Source of the DNA: Hyphomicrobiales bacterium
GTDB lineage: Bacteria > Pseudomonadota > Alphaproteobacteria > Rhizobiales > Rhizobiaceae
DNA: 64,000 bases
Assembly (NCBI GenBank): GCA_900466575.1
Contig: UBMP01000004.1
Coordinates: forward strand, 186,001 to 250,000
Direction: 5' to 3'
Every line of letters starts with the position of its first letter. The stretch's first letter is position 1. Positions 25,747 to 35,978 of the stretch are shown here, piece after piece. The notes under the pieces were generated by a model, which saw only the letters and a list, made by a program, of their open reading frames with translations, was not told the DNA's origin and made no database searches. A program made the position numbers and the translations under genes.

Positions 25747-26442
25747 ATGAGCAGGCTGCACAGTGAAAATCACCTCGTTTCGCGCATAGGCTGGCTGCGT
25801 GCGGCTGTGCTCGGGGCCAATGACGGGATCGTGTCGACGGCGAGCCTGATCATGGGCGTTGCATCCGCTTCCGGAGCGCGATCCGAAATTCTGGTCGCCG
25901 GCGTGGCGGGGCTTGTGGCGGGCGCGATGTCCATGGCTGCCGGGGAGTACGTGTCCGTCAGCTCGCAGTCCGATACCGAGAGCGCCGATCTCGCGCGCGA
26001 ACGCAAGGAACTGGAGACGCAGCCCGCGGCGGAGCTCGAAGAGCTTGCGCAGATTTACGTTGCCCGCGGTCTGACGCCGGATCTGGCGGAGCAGGTTGCC
26101 CGGCAACTGACGGCGCATGATGCGCTGGGGTCGCATGCGCGCGACGAACTCGGCATTGTCGAGCACCTTGCAGCGCGGCCTGTCGAGGCTGCCCTGACGT
26201 CGGCCGCCACCTTTGCCGTCGGGGCAGCCCTGCCGCTCCTGATGGTCTTCATCGCGCCGCAGGCGAGCCTGGTCTATGTCGTTGCGATCGCTTCTCTACT
26301 TTTCCTCGCCGTTCTGGGTGCTGTCGGGGCCAAGGCGGGCGGCGCCGATATCGTCAAGGCGACGGTGCGCGTGACCTTCTGGGGTGCCCTGGCCATGGCG
26401 CTCACGGCGGGCATCGGCAAGCTGGTCGGCGTCGCCGTCTGA
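25747..26442 (+). CDS. VIT1/CCC1-family iron/manganese transporter
   Basis: 231-residue inner-membrane protein of the VIT family with five hydrophobic segments: about 13-33, 45-67, then after a soluble segment 150-172, 178-198 and 205-228. The N-terminal RIGWLRAAVLGANDGIVS and MAAGEYVSVSSQSD are the conserved metal-site helices with Asp, Met and Glu residues. Family members export or sequester Fe2+ or Mn2+. The cytosolic part (about 75-145) is rich in Glu and may be the metal-gathering region. The P1B-type ATPase gene follows after 142 bases in the same direction, suggesting a metal-detoxification pair. Confidence 0.87.
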   Translation: MSRLHSENHLVSRIGWLRAAVLGANDGIVSTASLIMGVASASGARSEILVAGVAGLVAGAMSMAAGEYVSVSSQSDTESADLARERKELETQPAAELEELAQIYVARGLTPDLAEQVARQLTAHDALGSHARDELGIVEHLAARPVEAALTSAATFAVGAALPLLMVFIAPQASLVYVVAIASLLFLAVLGAVGAKAGGADIVKATVRVTFWGALAMALTAGIGKLVGVAV

Positions 26443-26584
26443 TCGCCCGAGCGTGGGCTTCTCCCCTCTTTCCGGGCCAGCCGCGCTTCCCCGCCGCGAT
26501 TGATCCAGAACAAGGCTCCCGGATGCCCGATCGTCAGAGTGGATATGGCCCCTTGCAGCGGGCCGCGCTCTGGGGGGCGACGAC

Positions 26585-28429
26585 ATGGACCATACAAACG
26601 AAGATCGCGTGAAGATCACTCTGCTGACGGTCGCAGCCGCCGGGCTGGTGCTTGGGCTTGTCCTCCATCTTTCGGGCCAGACGGGCTTTGCTCGACTTCT
26701 CTGGACGATTGCGACTGCGCCCGTTCTCCTCGCCCTGCTTGTGCAGATCGTTCGCAGCCTGTTTCGGGGTGAACTGGGCCTCGATATTGTCGCTGCTCTG
26801 TCCATGACAGCTGCACTCGCCTTCGGTGAGGCGCTCGCGGCCGTCATCGTCGCCCTCATGTACACCGGCGGCTCGTTTCTGGAGAGCTTCGCCGAGGGGC
26901 GCGCGCGGCGGGAGATGCATGCGCTCCTCGCACGCGTGCCCAGAATGGCGACGCGCTATGTCGATGGCGGGCTGAAGGAGGTCTCGATTGACGATGTACT
27001 GCCGGGTGATCTGCTGCTGATCCGGCAGGGGGATGTCGTGCCGGTCGATGGCGTCGTTACCTCGCCGCATGCGATGCTGAACATGTCCGCCCTCACGGGC
27101 GAATCCCTCCCGGTCCCTGCGTCCAAGGATGATGCCGTCCTCAGCGGCGCGACCAATGCGGGGGACGCTTTCGACCTTGTCGCCACGCACGAGGCGCGCG
27201 ACAGTACCTATGCCGGCATCGTTCGGCTGGTCGAAAATGCGCAAGCCTCCAAGGCGCCGATGTCGCGGCTTGCCGATCGCTGGTCGGTCGGTTTCCTGTT
27301 CCTCACGCTGTTGATTGCCGGTGCGGCTTGGTGGTTTTCGGGCGACCCGATTCGCGCGGTTGCGGTGCTGGTCGTCGCGACGCCCTGTCCCTTGATCCTT
27401 GCGGTGCCCGTGGCGCTGGTTGCTGGTCTCTCGCGCGCTGCGCATTTCGGCGTGCTCATCAAGGGTGCGCGGCCACTGGAAAACATGGCGCGCATCAGAT
27501 CAATCATTCTCGACAAGACCGGTACGCTGACCGACGGCCGGCCTCAGATCTCGTCCGTTATCTGCGCAGAGGGCGAGAAGGAAGACGAGATCGTCAGGCT
27601 CGCAGGCTCGCTCGATCAGGCTTCCAAGCACCCGATCGCACAGGCGATCGTCGCAGCTGCCGGTGCGCGTAACCTCGACCTCGCGCTTCCCGCGGATGCG
27701 CGGGAGTATCCGGGAGAGGGGGTAAGCGGTGTTGTCGACGGCGTGCCGGTCGTCGTTGGCGGTCACGGCTTCGTCGCCAGACATGCGGAGACGGCGCGCC
27801 TGCCGCTTCCCGAGGCGGAAGCCGGCTCGGTCATCGTCGCCGTTGGCGTGGCTGGCCGGATTGCCGGCTATGTCGTGATGGCCGATCCCGTGCGCGAGGA
27901 GGTGGCCGAGATGCTCATCGGGCTGCGGCACGAGGGCGTTCAACGCATCCTTCTGGCGACCGGCGACCGCGCGGCCGTCGCCGAGCGCATTGCAGGCGGC
28001 CTCGGGTTGGACGCCATCCACTCCGGCCTGACGCCCGACCAGAAGGTGCTCCTCGTGCTCACCGAACGCAAGAACGGTCCGGTCATGATGGTGGGGGACG
28101 GCGTCAACGATGCACCGGCGCTCGCCGCAGCCGATGTCGGCGTGGCCATGGGCGCGCGGGGCGCGGCAGCGTCTGCGGAGACTGCCGATGTGGTTCTTCT
28201 GGTCGACCGCATCGAAAGGCTGCGTTCCGGCATTGAGATCGCCCGGCGCTCGCGTCGCATCGCCATGGAGAGTGTAGTGGTGGGGATCGGGCTCTCTGTC
28301 ATCGCGATGATCGCGGCGGCCCTCGGACACCTGCAACCGGTGGAGGGCGCGCTTCTTCAGGAGGCCATCGATGTCGCGGTCATCCTGAACGCATTGCGGG
28401 CTTTGAGGATCGCACCCACGGTCGACTGA
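26585..28429 (+). CDS. P1B-type heavy-metal ATPase with TPC motif
   Basis: 614-residue membrane ATPase exporting a transition metal. There is no N-terminal metal-binding domain; helices begin at about residue 10. Visible parts: SALTGESLPVP (actuator), the intramembrane TPC motif at 266-268, the phosphorylated D310 in DKTGTLT, HPIAQAI in the nucleotide domain and MVGDGVNDAPALAAADVG. TPC, rather than CPC or SPC, is reported for P1B-5-like ATPases linked to iron, nickel or cobalt; metal assignment from one motif is tentative. The start has a G-rich site and no better alternative. It is co-directional with the VIT-type gene and convergent with rsmA, 12 bases away. Confidence 0.87.
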   Translation: MDHTNEDRVKITLLTVAAAGLVLGLVLHLSGQTGFARLLWTIATAPVLLALLVQIVRSLFRGELGLDIVAALSMTAALAFGEALAAVIVALMYTGGSFLESFAEGRARREMHALLARVPRMATRYVDGGLKEVSIDDVLPGDLLLIRQGDVVPVDGVVTSPHAMLNMSALTGESLPVPASKDDAVLSGATNAGDAFDLVATHEARDSTYAGIVRLVENAQASKAPMSRLADRWSVGFLFLTLLIAGAAWWFSGDPIRAVAVLVVATPCPLILAVPVALVAGLSRAAHFGVLIKGARPLENMARIRSIILDKTGTLTDGRPQISSVICAEGEKEDEIVRLAGSLDQASKHPIAQAIVAAAGARNLDLALPADAREYPGEGVSGVVDGVPVVVGGHGFVARHAETARLPLPEAEAGSVIVAVGVAGRIAGYVVMADPVREEVAEMLIGLRHEGVQRILLATGDRAAVAERIAGGLGLDAIHSGLTPDQKVLLVLTERKNGPVMMVGDGVNDAPALAAADVGVAMGARGAAASAETADVVLLVDRIERLRSGIEIARRSRRIAMESVVVGIGLSVIAMIAAALGHLQPVEGALLQEAIDVAVILNALRALRIAPTVD

Positions 28430-28441
28430 GCACGCGGCAGC

Positions 28442-29272
28442 TTACACCAAATTCGCCAGCCGGCAGAATTCCTCGACCGACAGCGTTTCGGCCCGCCGCT
28501 GCGGGTCGATACCGGCCTGCACCAGCAGGGCCTCGCCACCGAGGCTCTTGAGGCTCTGACGTAACATCTTCCGACGCTGTCCGAAGGCGGCCTCGGTGAC
28601 ACGGCCGAGCTTCTTCGCGTCGCAGTCGATCGGATTTGCACGCGGGGTCAAATGAACGACGGTGGACATGACTTTCGGGGGCGGGGAGAACGCCTGCGGG
28701 GGCACGTCGAAGGCCATGCGCGCCTCCGTGCGCCAGCCCGCGAGCACAGCCAGCCGCCCGTAATGGTCATCATCCGGGTTGGCCGTGATGCGCTCGCCCA
28801 CTTCCTTCTGGAACATGAGCGTCAGCGATTGCCAGAACGGCGGCCATACGGGTGGCAGCAGCCAGTTCAGCAACAGTTGCGTGCCGACATTGTAGGGCAG
28901 ATTGGCAATGATCGCCACCGGACCGTCCTTGGGAGCAAGGCTCGCGAAATCCGTTTTCAGTGCATCGCCGCTGATGACGTCCAGCCTCCCCGGATAGTGG
29001 GCGGCAATCTCGGCCAGCGCCGGAAGGCAGCGCTCGTCGCGCTCAACGGCTATAACCTTCCTGGCGTTGAGCGACAGGATCGCACGGGTCAGGCCACCTG
29101 GCCCGGGGCCGACCTCGAAGACGGTCACGTCCTCGAGCGGACCGGCAGTGCGAGCGATCTTCTGCGTGAGGTTCAGGTCGAAAAGAAAGTTCTGGCCGAG
29201 CGACTTCTTTGCATCCAGCCCATGCGCGGCAATCACGTCGGAGAGTTTCGGCAGTCCGTCGATGGTGGCCAT
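28442..29272 (-). CDS. rsmA: 16S rRNA (adenine1518/1519-N6) dimethyltransferase
   Basis: 276-residue enzyme (KsgA) that dimethylates two adjacent adenines in the helix 45 loop of 16S rRNA late in 30S assembly. The N-terminus has [11 protein letters not shown], the SAM site is [11 protein letters not shown], and [12 protein letters not shown] is the catalytic NLPY loop. The C-terminal domain includes [12 protein letters not shown]. It is the last gene of the lptFGD-surA-pdxA-rsmA run, one base beyond pdxA, an order long known from E. coli (surA-pdxA-ksgA). Confidence 0.96.
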   Translation of the reverse strand: MATIDGLPKLSDVIAAHGLDAKKSLGQNFLFDLNLTQKIARTAGPLEDVTVFEVGPGPGGLTRAILSLNARKVIAVERDERCLPALAEIAAHYPGRLDVISGDALKTDFASLAPKDGPVAIIANLPYNVGTQLLLNWLLPPVWPPFWQSLTLMFQKEVGERITANPDDDHYGRLAVLAGWRTEARMAFDVPPQAFSPPPKVMSTVVHLTPRANPIDCDAKKLGRVTEAAFGQRRKMLRQSLKSLGGEALLVQAGIDPQRRAETLSVEEFCRLANLV

Positions 29273-29273
29273 C

Positions 29274-30284
29274 TCACGAGGTCCTTGAAGCCATTGCCGC
29301 GGCCATTTTCAGCGCAGCGATCAGGCTGTCTGGCTTGGCCTTGCCGGTGCCGGCGATGCCGAATGCTGTTCCGTGGTCAGGCGAGGTGCGGATGAAGGGG
29401 AGACCCAGCGTCACGTTCACGCCGTCGTCGAAGGCAAGCGTCTTGGCGGGAATGAGTGCCTGGTCGTGATACATGCAGATGGCGACGTCATACGTCGCCC
29501 GCGCCGCCGCATGAAACATCGTATCGGCCGGAAGCGGCCCGAAGGCGTCGATACCATCTGCCCGCAGCCGCTCGACGGCCGGCCGGACGACGGCGTCATC
29601 CTCCTTGCCCAAGGCCCCGCCTTCGCCCGCATGCGGGTTGAGGCCGCTCACAGCGAGGCGCGGCCGGGCAATCCCGAAGCGGTTTGTCAAATCTCGCGCG
29701 GTGATCCGGGCCGTTTCCACGATCAGGTCCTCGGTGAGTTCCTCGGCAATCCGGATCAACGGGATATGGATCGTCACGGGCACGGTTCGAAGCTGCGGGC
29801 TCGCAATCATCATGACCGGGAGAGGGACTTTGCCATCAGGTCCTGCGGCGAGGTCGGCGAGATATTCCGTATGGCCCGGAAAGCGGAAACCTGCGGAATA
29901 AAGCACGGATTTGGCGATCGGGCAGGTCACGACTGCGCTTGTGCGTCCTGCTCTCGTCTCCTCGACCGCCCGGCGGATGGCTTCGATAATCGAACCCGCA
30001 TTGGCGCTATCGGGGGCGCCGGCCGTCACTGATGCAGTCCCGGGGACCGAAAGAACCGGGAGCGCCGTCGCGAAAACGGAGCGCGCCGTATCGGCGGTCG
30101 CTTCCTCGATTGGCACATCAATGCCCAGCATGGTGGCGCGCGCCGCCAGCGCCGAATGATCGCCGATGTAGAGGAAAGGCGGCAAGCCATGCTCACGCCG
30201 CTTCGCCCAGGCCATCAGCGCGATATCAGGGCCAATGCCGGCCGGGTCGCCCTGGCTGAGCGCGAGCGGTTTGAGCGCCGACAT
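29274..30284 (-). CDS. pdxA: 4-hydroxythreonine-4-phosphate dehydrogenase
   Basis: 336-residue metal- and NAD-dependent enzyme of pyridoxal phosphate synthesis; with PdxJ it forms pyridoxine phosphate. Conserved blocks: [12 protein letters not shown] near the N-terminus, [24 protein letters not shown] and [19 protein letters not shown], with metal-binding histidines in the last three. A GTG at 30305 overlaps the preceding stop codon, but the ATG at 30284 has AGGCGA upstream and starts the conserved region, so it is preferred. It sits between the SurA-like gene and rsmA. Confidence 0.95.
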   Translation of the reverse strand: MSALKPLALSQGDPAGIGPDIALMAWAKRREHGLPPFLYIGDHSALAARATMLGIDVPIEEATADTARSVFATALPVLSVPGTASVTAGAPDSANAGSIIEAIRRAVEETRAGRTSAVVTCPIAKSVLYSAGFRFPGHTEYLADLAAGPDGKVPLPVMMIASPQLRTVPVTIHIPLIRIAEELTEDLIVETARITARDLTNRFGIARPRLAVSGLNPHAGEGGALGKEDDAVVRPAVERLRADGIDAFGPLPADTMFHAAARATYDVAICMYHDQALIPAKTLAFDDGVNVTLGLPFIRTSPDHGTAFGIAGTGKAKPDSLIAALKMAAAMASRTS

Positions 30285-30301
30285 CGCTTCGCCTGTCCCG
30301 G

Positions 30302-31261
30302 TCACTTCATGACGACATTGGCTTTGGCGCGAAGCTCTTCCAGATACTTCTTGGCGTTAGGATCCACTTCGTTCTGCTTGCCGGGCTTCTTGAGGTCTTC
30401 CTCACGAAAGACGGCCGCAGCCGCAGCGTCGTCGCTGACTTCACGCTTTGAGCAGATGGCGATGAATTCAACGCCGCGCGGGGTTACCTGGGTCGTCGTT
30501 GTGCCGCCCGCCGGTGCCTTCGTGATCGGCCCCTTCCAGTTGTCCGGAAGCTCGGGCTCAAGGAAGCGGCCAAGATCCTTGACCGAGACGTCGTGCAGGG
30601 TCGCGGCGAAAGCCAGCGCCTGGTCGCAGCCCGGGAAGTTCTTGCGCGAGGCTTCCGCCTCCGCCTTTCGCTTGCCCGTGATACCCTTCTTGTTCTCCGG
30701 TACCACGAAGATGACCTGCTTCAAGATATATTCATTGACCTTCGGCCGGTTTGCACCGCTCTTGGCGATGCGTGCGCCGATGTCGCCAGCCGTCATCTTG
30801 TTGCTGTCGCCAAAACGTGCCTGCACGGCGCGTGGCCAGCTCATCGAAATGGCGATGAAGGACTTGAAGTGGTCGACCGTGACGCCGGACTGCTTCATGA
30901 TGTCGTTGAGTTTTTCCAGCGAAAGCTTGTTGTTGGCGGCAAATCTGGCATAGGCCGCGTCGACTTCATCGCTGCTGACGGAGGTTCCCGTCGACAGGAC
31001 TCCGACGCGCTCGATAGCTTCATCAACGAGTTGCTGCTTCGCAAGGCTGTTGAGATTGCCCTTGGCGCGCTGCAGGCGCAGGAAGGCCACGCGCTTTGCC
31101 ACGTCGCCGCTGGTGATCGGGCTTCCGTTTACCACGGCAACGACACTCGTGCCGCCGCCTGCCGCCTCCGCGATCATGATCTGAGGTGCGATCGCAGGCG
31201 CAATCACGGACATACCAAAGGAGATCGAAAGCGCGGCGATGGCCGTCTTGAAGCTCAACAT
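30302..31261 (-). CDS. SurA-like periplasmic chaperone with degenerate parvulin region
   Basis: 319-residue secreted protein. A signal peptide (about 1-33) is followed by a SurA N-terminal-like region beginning [16 protein letters not shown], which binds unfolded outer-membrane proteins. The part after residue 165 ([16 protein letters not shown]) is where a parvulin isomerase domain would lie, but it is short and lacks the usual histidine and GGDLG-type segment. E. coli SurA is 428 residues with two parvulin domains. Position between lptD and pdxA matches surA elsewhere, so a role in outer-membrane protein assembly is inferred. The start at 31261 has AAGGAA upstream. Confidence 0.85.
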   Translation of the reverse strand: MLSFKTAIAALSISFGMSVIAPAIAPQIMIAEAAGGGTSVVAVVNGSPITSGDVAKRVAFLRLQRAKGNLNSLAKQQLVDEAIERVGVLSTGTSVSSDEVDAAYARFAANNKLSLEKLNDIMKQSGVTVDHFKSFIAISMSWPRAVQARFGDSNKMTAGDIGARIAKSGANRPKVNEYILKQVIFVVPENKKGITGKRKAEAEASRKNFPGCDQALAFAATLHDVSVKDLGRFLEPELPDNWKGPITKAPAGGTTTTQVTPRGVEFIAICSKREVSDDAAAAAVFREEDLKKPGKQNEVDPNAKKYLEELRAKANVVMK

Positions 31262-31397
31262 TTCAGAATTCCTTCCAGGGCAAGCCAAAACTCACCAATA
31301 ACTTGCCGCTGCATAACATGATGCTGCAAGTCATTCAAACTGCAGGCAGTGGATAGTTTGGATTTTAGGCAAAGTCGCGGCGCGCTCGCGCCGCATC

Positions 31398-33737
31398 TCA
31401 GAAGGACGAACTTGTCGCATCGCCTACACGGACATCCCCCAGCGTGCGGAAGGACAGGCGCGCACCGATGGCCCAGTCGCTGCCGGAATTATTCGTCGTG
31501 TCCCGCGTCGAGGTGAAGCCGATCGCAAAGATCGTGCATTCGTCTTCGTAACTCAGACCGATCGTGCTGGAATTCAGCTGCCGGGCGCGAATGTCGTAGT
31601 TCACCGTGCCGTAGAGCTTCCAATATTGCTGGAACTTGACGCTGTTGGTCAGGATGATCTGTTCACCCCTGTCCGGAGATCCGTATTCAGGCTGTGGCGC
31701 GATGCGCGAATAGGTGGCCGAAACGTTATACGCCTTGGAGGAGTAGCTCAGCGTAGAATCAAGTCGAGCGACCTGGAAATTCTCTTTCTTCAGGCGAAGG
31801 CTTTCGGTGACGCCAAGGCCGTAAGGTGTCTGCACATTGACCATGCCGACATAGTCGGATGCCTTCTTGTCGAGACCCGAATTCCAGCCGGCATAAACCA
31901 GATCCGTCTGCGCGAACGAATTTCGGCCTGCGACCTGGAACGACTCCCCTGCAATCGCGTTGACCGAATAGCCGTTGTCGAACGTGCCCTTGTAGCGAAC
32001 GCCGAGATTGGCGCGCGTGCCCCCTTCGATGCGGTCGTAGCCGGAGAACTTGTCACGATCGAAAAGATTGGTCGCGTCAAAGACGAAGCTCTGCGCATCT
32101 TCATTCGGCAGACGCCCTGCCATCTGCTCGTCTGGTCGGACGAAGATCTGGCCGATCGGTTCGATGATATGCTCGCTGCCGGGCATCGTGATCAGGAACG
32201 GATAGCTGACTTCCGTTCCAGCGGTGATCATGGAGCGAGTCGCCTCTACGCCGGAATAGAAGCTGCCGGCATAGGTGTAGGTGCTGCTCGACGGCGCCTT
32301 CATGCCAAGCTGGAACATGTCCGCCCTGGCCGCCAGAACCGGCGTAACCACGAGACCGCCATCGGTCACGAAACGTCTGCGCCATTGCGCGTCCGCGCTC
32401 AGACGGCTGGTCTCCCCACGAACGCCGGGGAAGCGCGTCGTCGTGCCCTCGGTGTAGGCGGCAAGGCCGCGATGCGTGAGATTGGTGAAGTTGAGATCGT
32501 AGCTGAACTCACCACCTGCAATGGGCTTGTCGAGAACGGCGTTGTAGTCGAGAACCGGGTGGACGAAGGCCTGCTGGTATTCGGCAGTGTTCGTCGGATC
32601 GGCATCCTGAACATCAAAATAATAGGTTCTCACGTCGAAGTAGTTCCGGTTGCCGAGGCCGGTCAGATAAATCTGATTGGTGAAGGTCGAGCCGTTGACT
32701 CCCTTCAGGCTATAGGTTCGCGAGAAGTTGTTATCCGTCTGGGCCATGACATCCCAGCCGAAGGTCCAGCGGGGATTGATCTGGAAGGAACCCGTGCTGC
32801 GAATCATTCCGCGCTGGGTCCGCAATGAGTCGCTTGTTCCGGCGGAGAAGACGGAGCGCTTCTGCTGGATGATTCCCGCCATTTGCAGCGTATGCGATCC
32901 GCTGTCGAATTTCTGCCTGAGTTCACCGGCGAGCAAAGGCCCCTGCGTTGAATAATAGGTCGGGCTGAACGTGAAGTCCGTGCTTGGATTGATCACGTAA
33001 TAATAGGGAATGGTGGCGCCGAAACCTAGGTTCTGCGAGGAACTGTAGGTCGGGAACAGGAAGCCCGATTTGCGCTTGACCGTGTGGTCCGGGACCTCGA
33101 TGAACGGCAGGTAGGCGATCGGCATGCCGAAGAGCTCGAGCCGTGTTGCCTCCAGGCGAACCGTGTGGGTTTCGCCGTTCTCAATCACCTTGCGCGCCTT
33201 GACCTGCCAGAACGGAGCCTTCTCCGGATGGTCGGCGCAGGGTTTGCAGGCCGTATACACGCCGTTCTGCAGGACGAACACGTTGGAATTCACCCGCTGA
33301 CCGCTTTCGGCAGCGATATGCGTGTCGTCTGTCGTCTCGATGCGAAGCGAATTGATGAAGCCCTGGCCGAAATCGTCCGTGACGTCCATCTTGTCGGCAT
33401 AGATCCTGTTGCCGTCGGGCTCGACGACTTCGATCTTGCCGTCCGCAATGAGTCTCCCGGAAGCCTGATCATAGGTCACATTGTCGGCGACGAGCTTGTG
33501 GCCCTTGTAGTTGATCTTCACGGCGCCGGTCGCCGTGACCTTCTTGTGGTCCCGGTCGTAGACCAGCTGATTGGAGGACAGATAGAGCTTTGCATTGTCG
33601 TCGGCCTGCTGCTCGGGCAGGGGCAGGGCCTCCTGAGCAACGGACGAGCCCATGGCCGCAAAAAATGCGCAAGCGGCTACCCCTGCAAGCAAGGCAGTTC
33701 TCACGGTCGAAACGATCGCGCTATTCATTGCAGCCAC
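31398..33737 (-). CDS. lptD: LPS-assembly outer membrane protein LptD
   Basis: 779-residue outer-membrane beta barrel that inserts lipopolysaccharide into the outer leaflet with LptE. It has a signal peptide (to about residue 35), an N-terminal OstA-like jellyroll (KLYLSSNQLVYDRDHKKVTA onward), a CKPC pair near residues 163-166 that may form part of the disulphide system, and a barrel ending in residue F. A GTG start at 33737 has AGGA six bases upstream and overlaps the lptG stop codon by one base; an ATG nine bases later lacks a site. A GC hairpin lies about 20 bases after the stop codon (31377-31394), so the link to the SurA-like gene may be partial. Confidence 0.95.
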   Translation of the reverse strand: MAAMNSAIVSTVRTALLAGVAACAFFAAMGSSVAQEALPLPEQQADDNAKLYLSSNQLVYDRDHKKVTATGAVKINYKGHKLVADNVTYDQASGRLIADGKIEVVEPDGNRIYADKMDVTDDFGQGFINSLRIETTDDTHIAAESGQRVNSNVFVLQNGVYTACKPCADHPEKAPFWQVKARKVIENGETHTVRLEATRLELFGMPIAYLPFIEVPDHTVKRKSGFLFPTYSSSQNLGFGATIPYYYVINPSTDFTFSPTYYSTQGPLLAGELRQKFDSGSHTLQMAGIIQQKRSVFSAGTSDSLRTQRGMIRSTGSFQINPRWTFGWDVMAQTDNNFSRTYSLKGVNGSTFTNQIYLTGLGNRNYFDVRTYYFDVQDADPTNTAEYQQAFVHPVLDYNAVLDKPIAGGEFSYDLNFTNLTHRGLAAYTEGTTTRFPGVRGETSRLSADAQWRRRFVTDGGLVVTPVLAARADMFQLGMKAPSSSTYTYAGSFYSGVEATRSMITAGTEVSYPFLITMPGSEHIIEPIGQIFVRPDEQMAGRLPNEDAQSFVFDATNLFDRDKFSGYDRIEGGTRANLGVRYKGTFDNGYSVNAIAGESFQVAGRNSFAQTDLVYAGWNSGLDKKASDYVGMVNVQTPYGLGVTESLRLKKENFQVARLDSTLSYSSKAYNVSATYSRIAPQPEYGSPDRGEQIILTNSVKFQQYWKLYGTVNYDIRARQLNSSTIGLSYEDECTIFAIGFTSTRDTTNNSGSDWAIGARLSFRTLGDVRVGDATSSSF

Positions 33738-34822
33738 TAACCATCCTCTTGATGGAGCAGGATGGTTGCACCGATAGCCAGAGCCACAATGGCCGGTATC
33801 CAGGCCGCAACGAACGGAGGTACTACACCGCTGCTACCAAATGCTTTCGCAAGCATTGTCACCACATAAAGCATGAAGCCGGAAAGGATTCCACCCAGAA
33901 TCAATCCCGGTGATTGTGAAAGCCGGCTGAATTTCAGCGAGACGGTGCCGGCAATCATCACCATGGCGATCAGGAAGATCGGCATGGATAGAAGCGAGTG
34001 ATACTGCGTCTTGAGCGCATTGGTGGAAATGCCCAACGCCTTGTTTGTCTCGATCTTGCGCGGAAGATCAAAGAAACCAACGCTTTCCGGCTGGGAAAGC
34101 TGCTCCTGGACGAACTCGCGTTTCAAATTGGTTTCCAATTGTATTGACTTGATACGCTTCGGAGGCTCGCCCGGACGCGTTTCCAAAACGTTGTTAAGCT
34201 GCCAGTAACCACGTTCCAAGATCGCCTGGTCGGCGTCTTGCCTCAAAACGATATTTCCCTGTGGATCAAAGTGGAAAATCACTACCCCGGACAGCACGGT
34301 TCCGTTCTCGCCGACGCTTCGCGCACCGATGATGGCATCGTCATTGCGAGTGATTTGCCGCAACCAAGGAACGCTGGCCGACTGTGAAGACGACGTCGCC
34401 CCCACGCGCGCCTCGACGCTGGTCGCCGTCTGCATGCCGATGGCCGCCAGCGGGTTGAGCACTGTCGTCACCAATATGCCCGCGATCATGGCGCCGAAAA
34501 TGAAGGGCGACATGAACTGCCAGACGGAAATTCCGGCTGCGCGGGTTACGACGAGTTCGTATTTCCGGTTCAGCGCGACGAGCGTGATGATGGAGGAGAA
34601 AAGCACCACGAAAGGCGCGGTCTGCTGCAGCAGGAGCGGCAGGCGCAGTGCCGTAAGCCAGAAGGCATCCATCAGATGCGTCTGCGACGAATCGGGAATC
34701 TTGCTCGAGTTCTCGCTGAAATCGACGAGAAAGATGATTGCCGCTACGCCCAGGAAGAACCAGGCCAGCGTCCTCATGTAGCGCCCGAAGAAGTAGCGTC
34801 CGAGGGTCCACGGGATATTCAT
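33737..34822 (-). CDS. lptG: LPS export ABC transporter permease LptG
   Basis: 361-residue inner-membrane permease of the YjgP/YjgQ family. With LptF and the ATPase LptB it extracts lipopolysaccharide from the inner membrane. Six helices flank a periplasmic beta-jellyroll (about 130-260). Typical blocks are LGRYFFGRYMRTLAWFFLG at the start, ELVVTRAAGISVWQ in the coupling region and FSRLSQSPGLILGGILSGF near the end. The ATG at 34822 is five bases beyond the lptF stop codon, with GGAGG upstream; the gene overlaps lptD by one base. Confidence 0.94.
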   Translation of the reverse strand: MNIPWTLGRYFFGRYMRTLAWFFLGVAAIIFLVDFSENSSKIPDSSQTHLMDAFWLTALRLPLLLQQTAPFVVLFSSIITLVALNRKYELVVTRAAGISVWQFMSPFIFGAMIAGILVTTVLNPLAAIGMQTATSVEARVGATSSSQSASVPWLRQITRNDDAIIGARSVGENGTVLSGVVIFHFDPQGNIVLRQDADQAILERGYWQLNNVLETRPGEPPKRIKSIQLETNLKREFVQEQLSQPESVGFFDLPRKIETNKALGISTNALKTQYHSLLSMPIFLIAMVMIAGTVSLKFSRLSQSPGLILGGILSGFMLYVVTMLAKAFGSSGVVPPFVAAWIPAIVALAIGATILLHQEDG

Positions 34823-34826
34823 CACG

Positions 34827-35978
34827 CTAGCGACCTCCACCGGATTTCGTGCCGCCTAACGTCACCCCGGCAAAGCCGCTCGTCATCCAGCGCGGCAGGC
34901 GGAGAGTGCGGGCGCTCAGGATCATCAGAATGGAGATCACCACGATGGCCAGAGGGACTGCATAAAGCAGAATGACAAAGACCGGAGCCTCCGCAATCTG
35001 GTTCGACATATAGTAGGAGAGCCACCGCAGAACGAAGGCAATGCTCAGCGCGGAGATGACGGGATGGAGCCGAATTTCGCGCTGCGTCCGCGCGCGGCCG
35101 GCAATCAGGAAGGCGATCAGGCCGTAGACGAGGGGGAAACTCCATTCCGTCAGGCGACGGTGCAGTTCCGCAGTGTATTCGCCCTTGTTGGCCGCATAGT
35201 CGTGATCATTTTCGTCCGGATGAAACAGGAAGGAGAGGTCACGGTCGATGGCCCTGAGCGTCATCCCGCCGCGCGACTTCGTCAGCTGTGACAGGTCAAA
35301 GGCGTAGGACACGAATTTGACCACCGAGATGTCCCCGTTGGAGGAACGCCGGTCAACCTCGCCGTCATGCATGACCAGTGTGGTGCCCGTGTCGTCGATG
35401 GCACCTTCCTTGGCGTAATAGACCAGTTCCGAATCGGGGTCGCGATAGTCGGCTACGAAGATGCCGCTGAGCGTGCGCCCATGCAGGCGCTTCGAAATCT
35501 GCAGATAGAGCCCGTCGTCGATCTTGCGGAAGGTCTTTTCTTCGATGACCGAGGAGAGAAGGTCGGCATAGACGGCAGCAATCATCTTGCGCGCCTGAAC
35601 CCGAACGACCGGCTCGACAAAGTTGTCGACGGCGAAGGAAAGGGCGCACGCCCCGAGCGCGACGATCAGGACCGGGCGCAGCAACCGGCTGCGCGGCATG
35701 CCTGCCGCATCGATGACCGCAAATTCGGAGTCGGCGTTCATGGCCGAGAAAGTCTGCGCGATGCCGATGACGATGCCAAAGGGAATGACCATCGGAATGA
35801 TGGTGGGAAGGATGAGGCCCGCGAGCTGAAAGAAGGAGGAGATGGACTGACCGCTATCCGTCACGAGATTGACGCGTGCCAGAACCTGCACGATCCAGAT
35901 CACGGCCAGCACCGGCAGGATGGACGCCACCGCCATCTTGACTATGCGCAGCGCTATATAACGTTCAATGAGCGTCAT
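34827..35978 (-). CDS. lptF: LPS export ABC transporter permease LptF
   Basis: 383-residue partner of LptG. It shares the YjgP/YjgQ fold: three helices, a periplasmic domain (about 125-265) and three more helices. MTLIERYIALRIVKMAV opens the protein, and SEFAVIDAAGMPRSRLLRPV is the coupling helix that contacts LptB. A Gly/Ser-rich tail follows the last helix. It is the first gene of the lptFGD-surA-pdxA-rsmA run; its promoter must lie in the 196 bases upstream, where I could not pick a convincing one. Confidence 0.94.
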   Translation of the reverse strand: MTLIERYIALRIVKMAVASILPVLAVIWIVQVLARVNLVTDSGQSISSFFQLAGLILPTIIPMVIPFGIVIGIAQTFSAMNADSEFAVIDAAGMPRSRLLRPVLIVALGACALSFAVDNFVEPVVRVQARKMIAAVYADLLSSVIEEKTFRKIDDGLYLQISKRLHGRTLSGIFVADYRDPDSELVYYAKEGAIDDTGTTLVMHDGEVDRRSSNGDISVVKFVSYAFDLSQLTKSRGGMTLRAIDRDLSFLFHPDENDHDYAANKGEYTAELHRRLTEWSFPLVYGLIAFLIAGRARTQREIRLHPVISALSIAFVLRWLSYYMSNQIAEAPVFVILLYAVPLAIVVISILMILSARTLRLPRWMTSGFAGVTLGGTKSGGGR

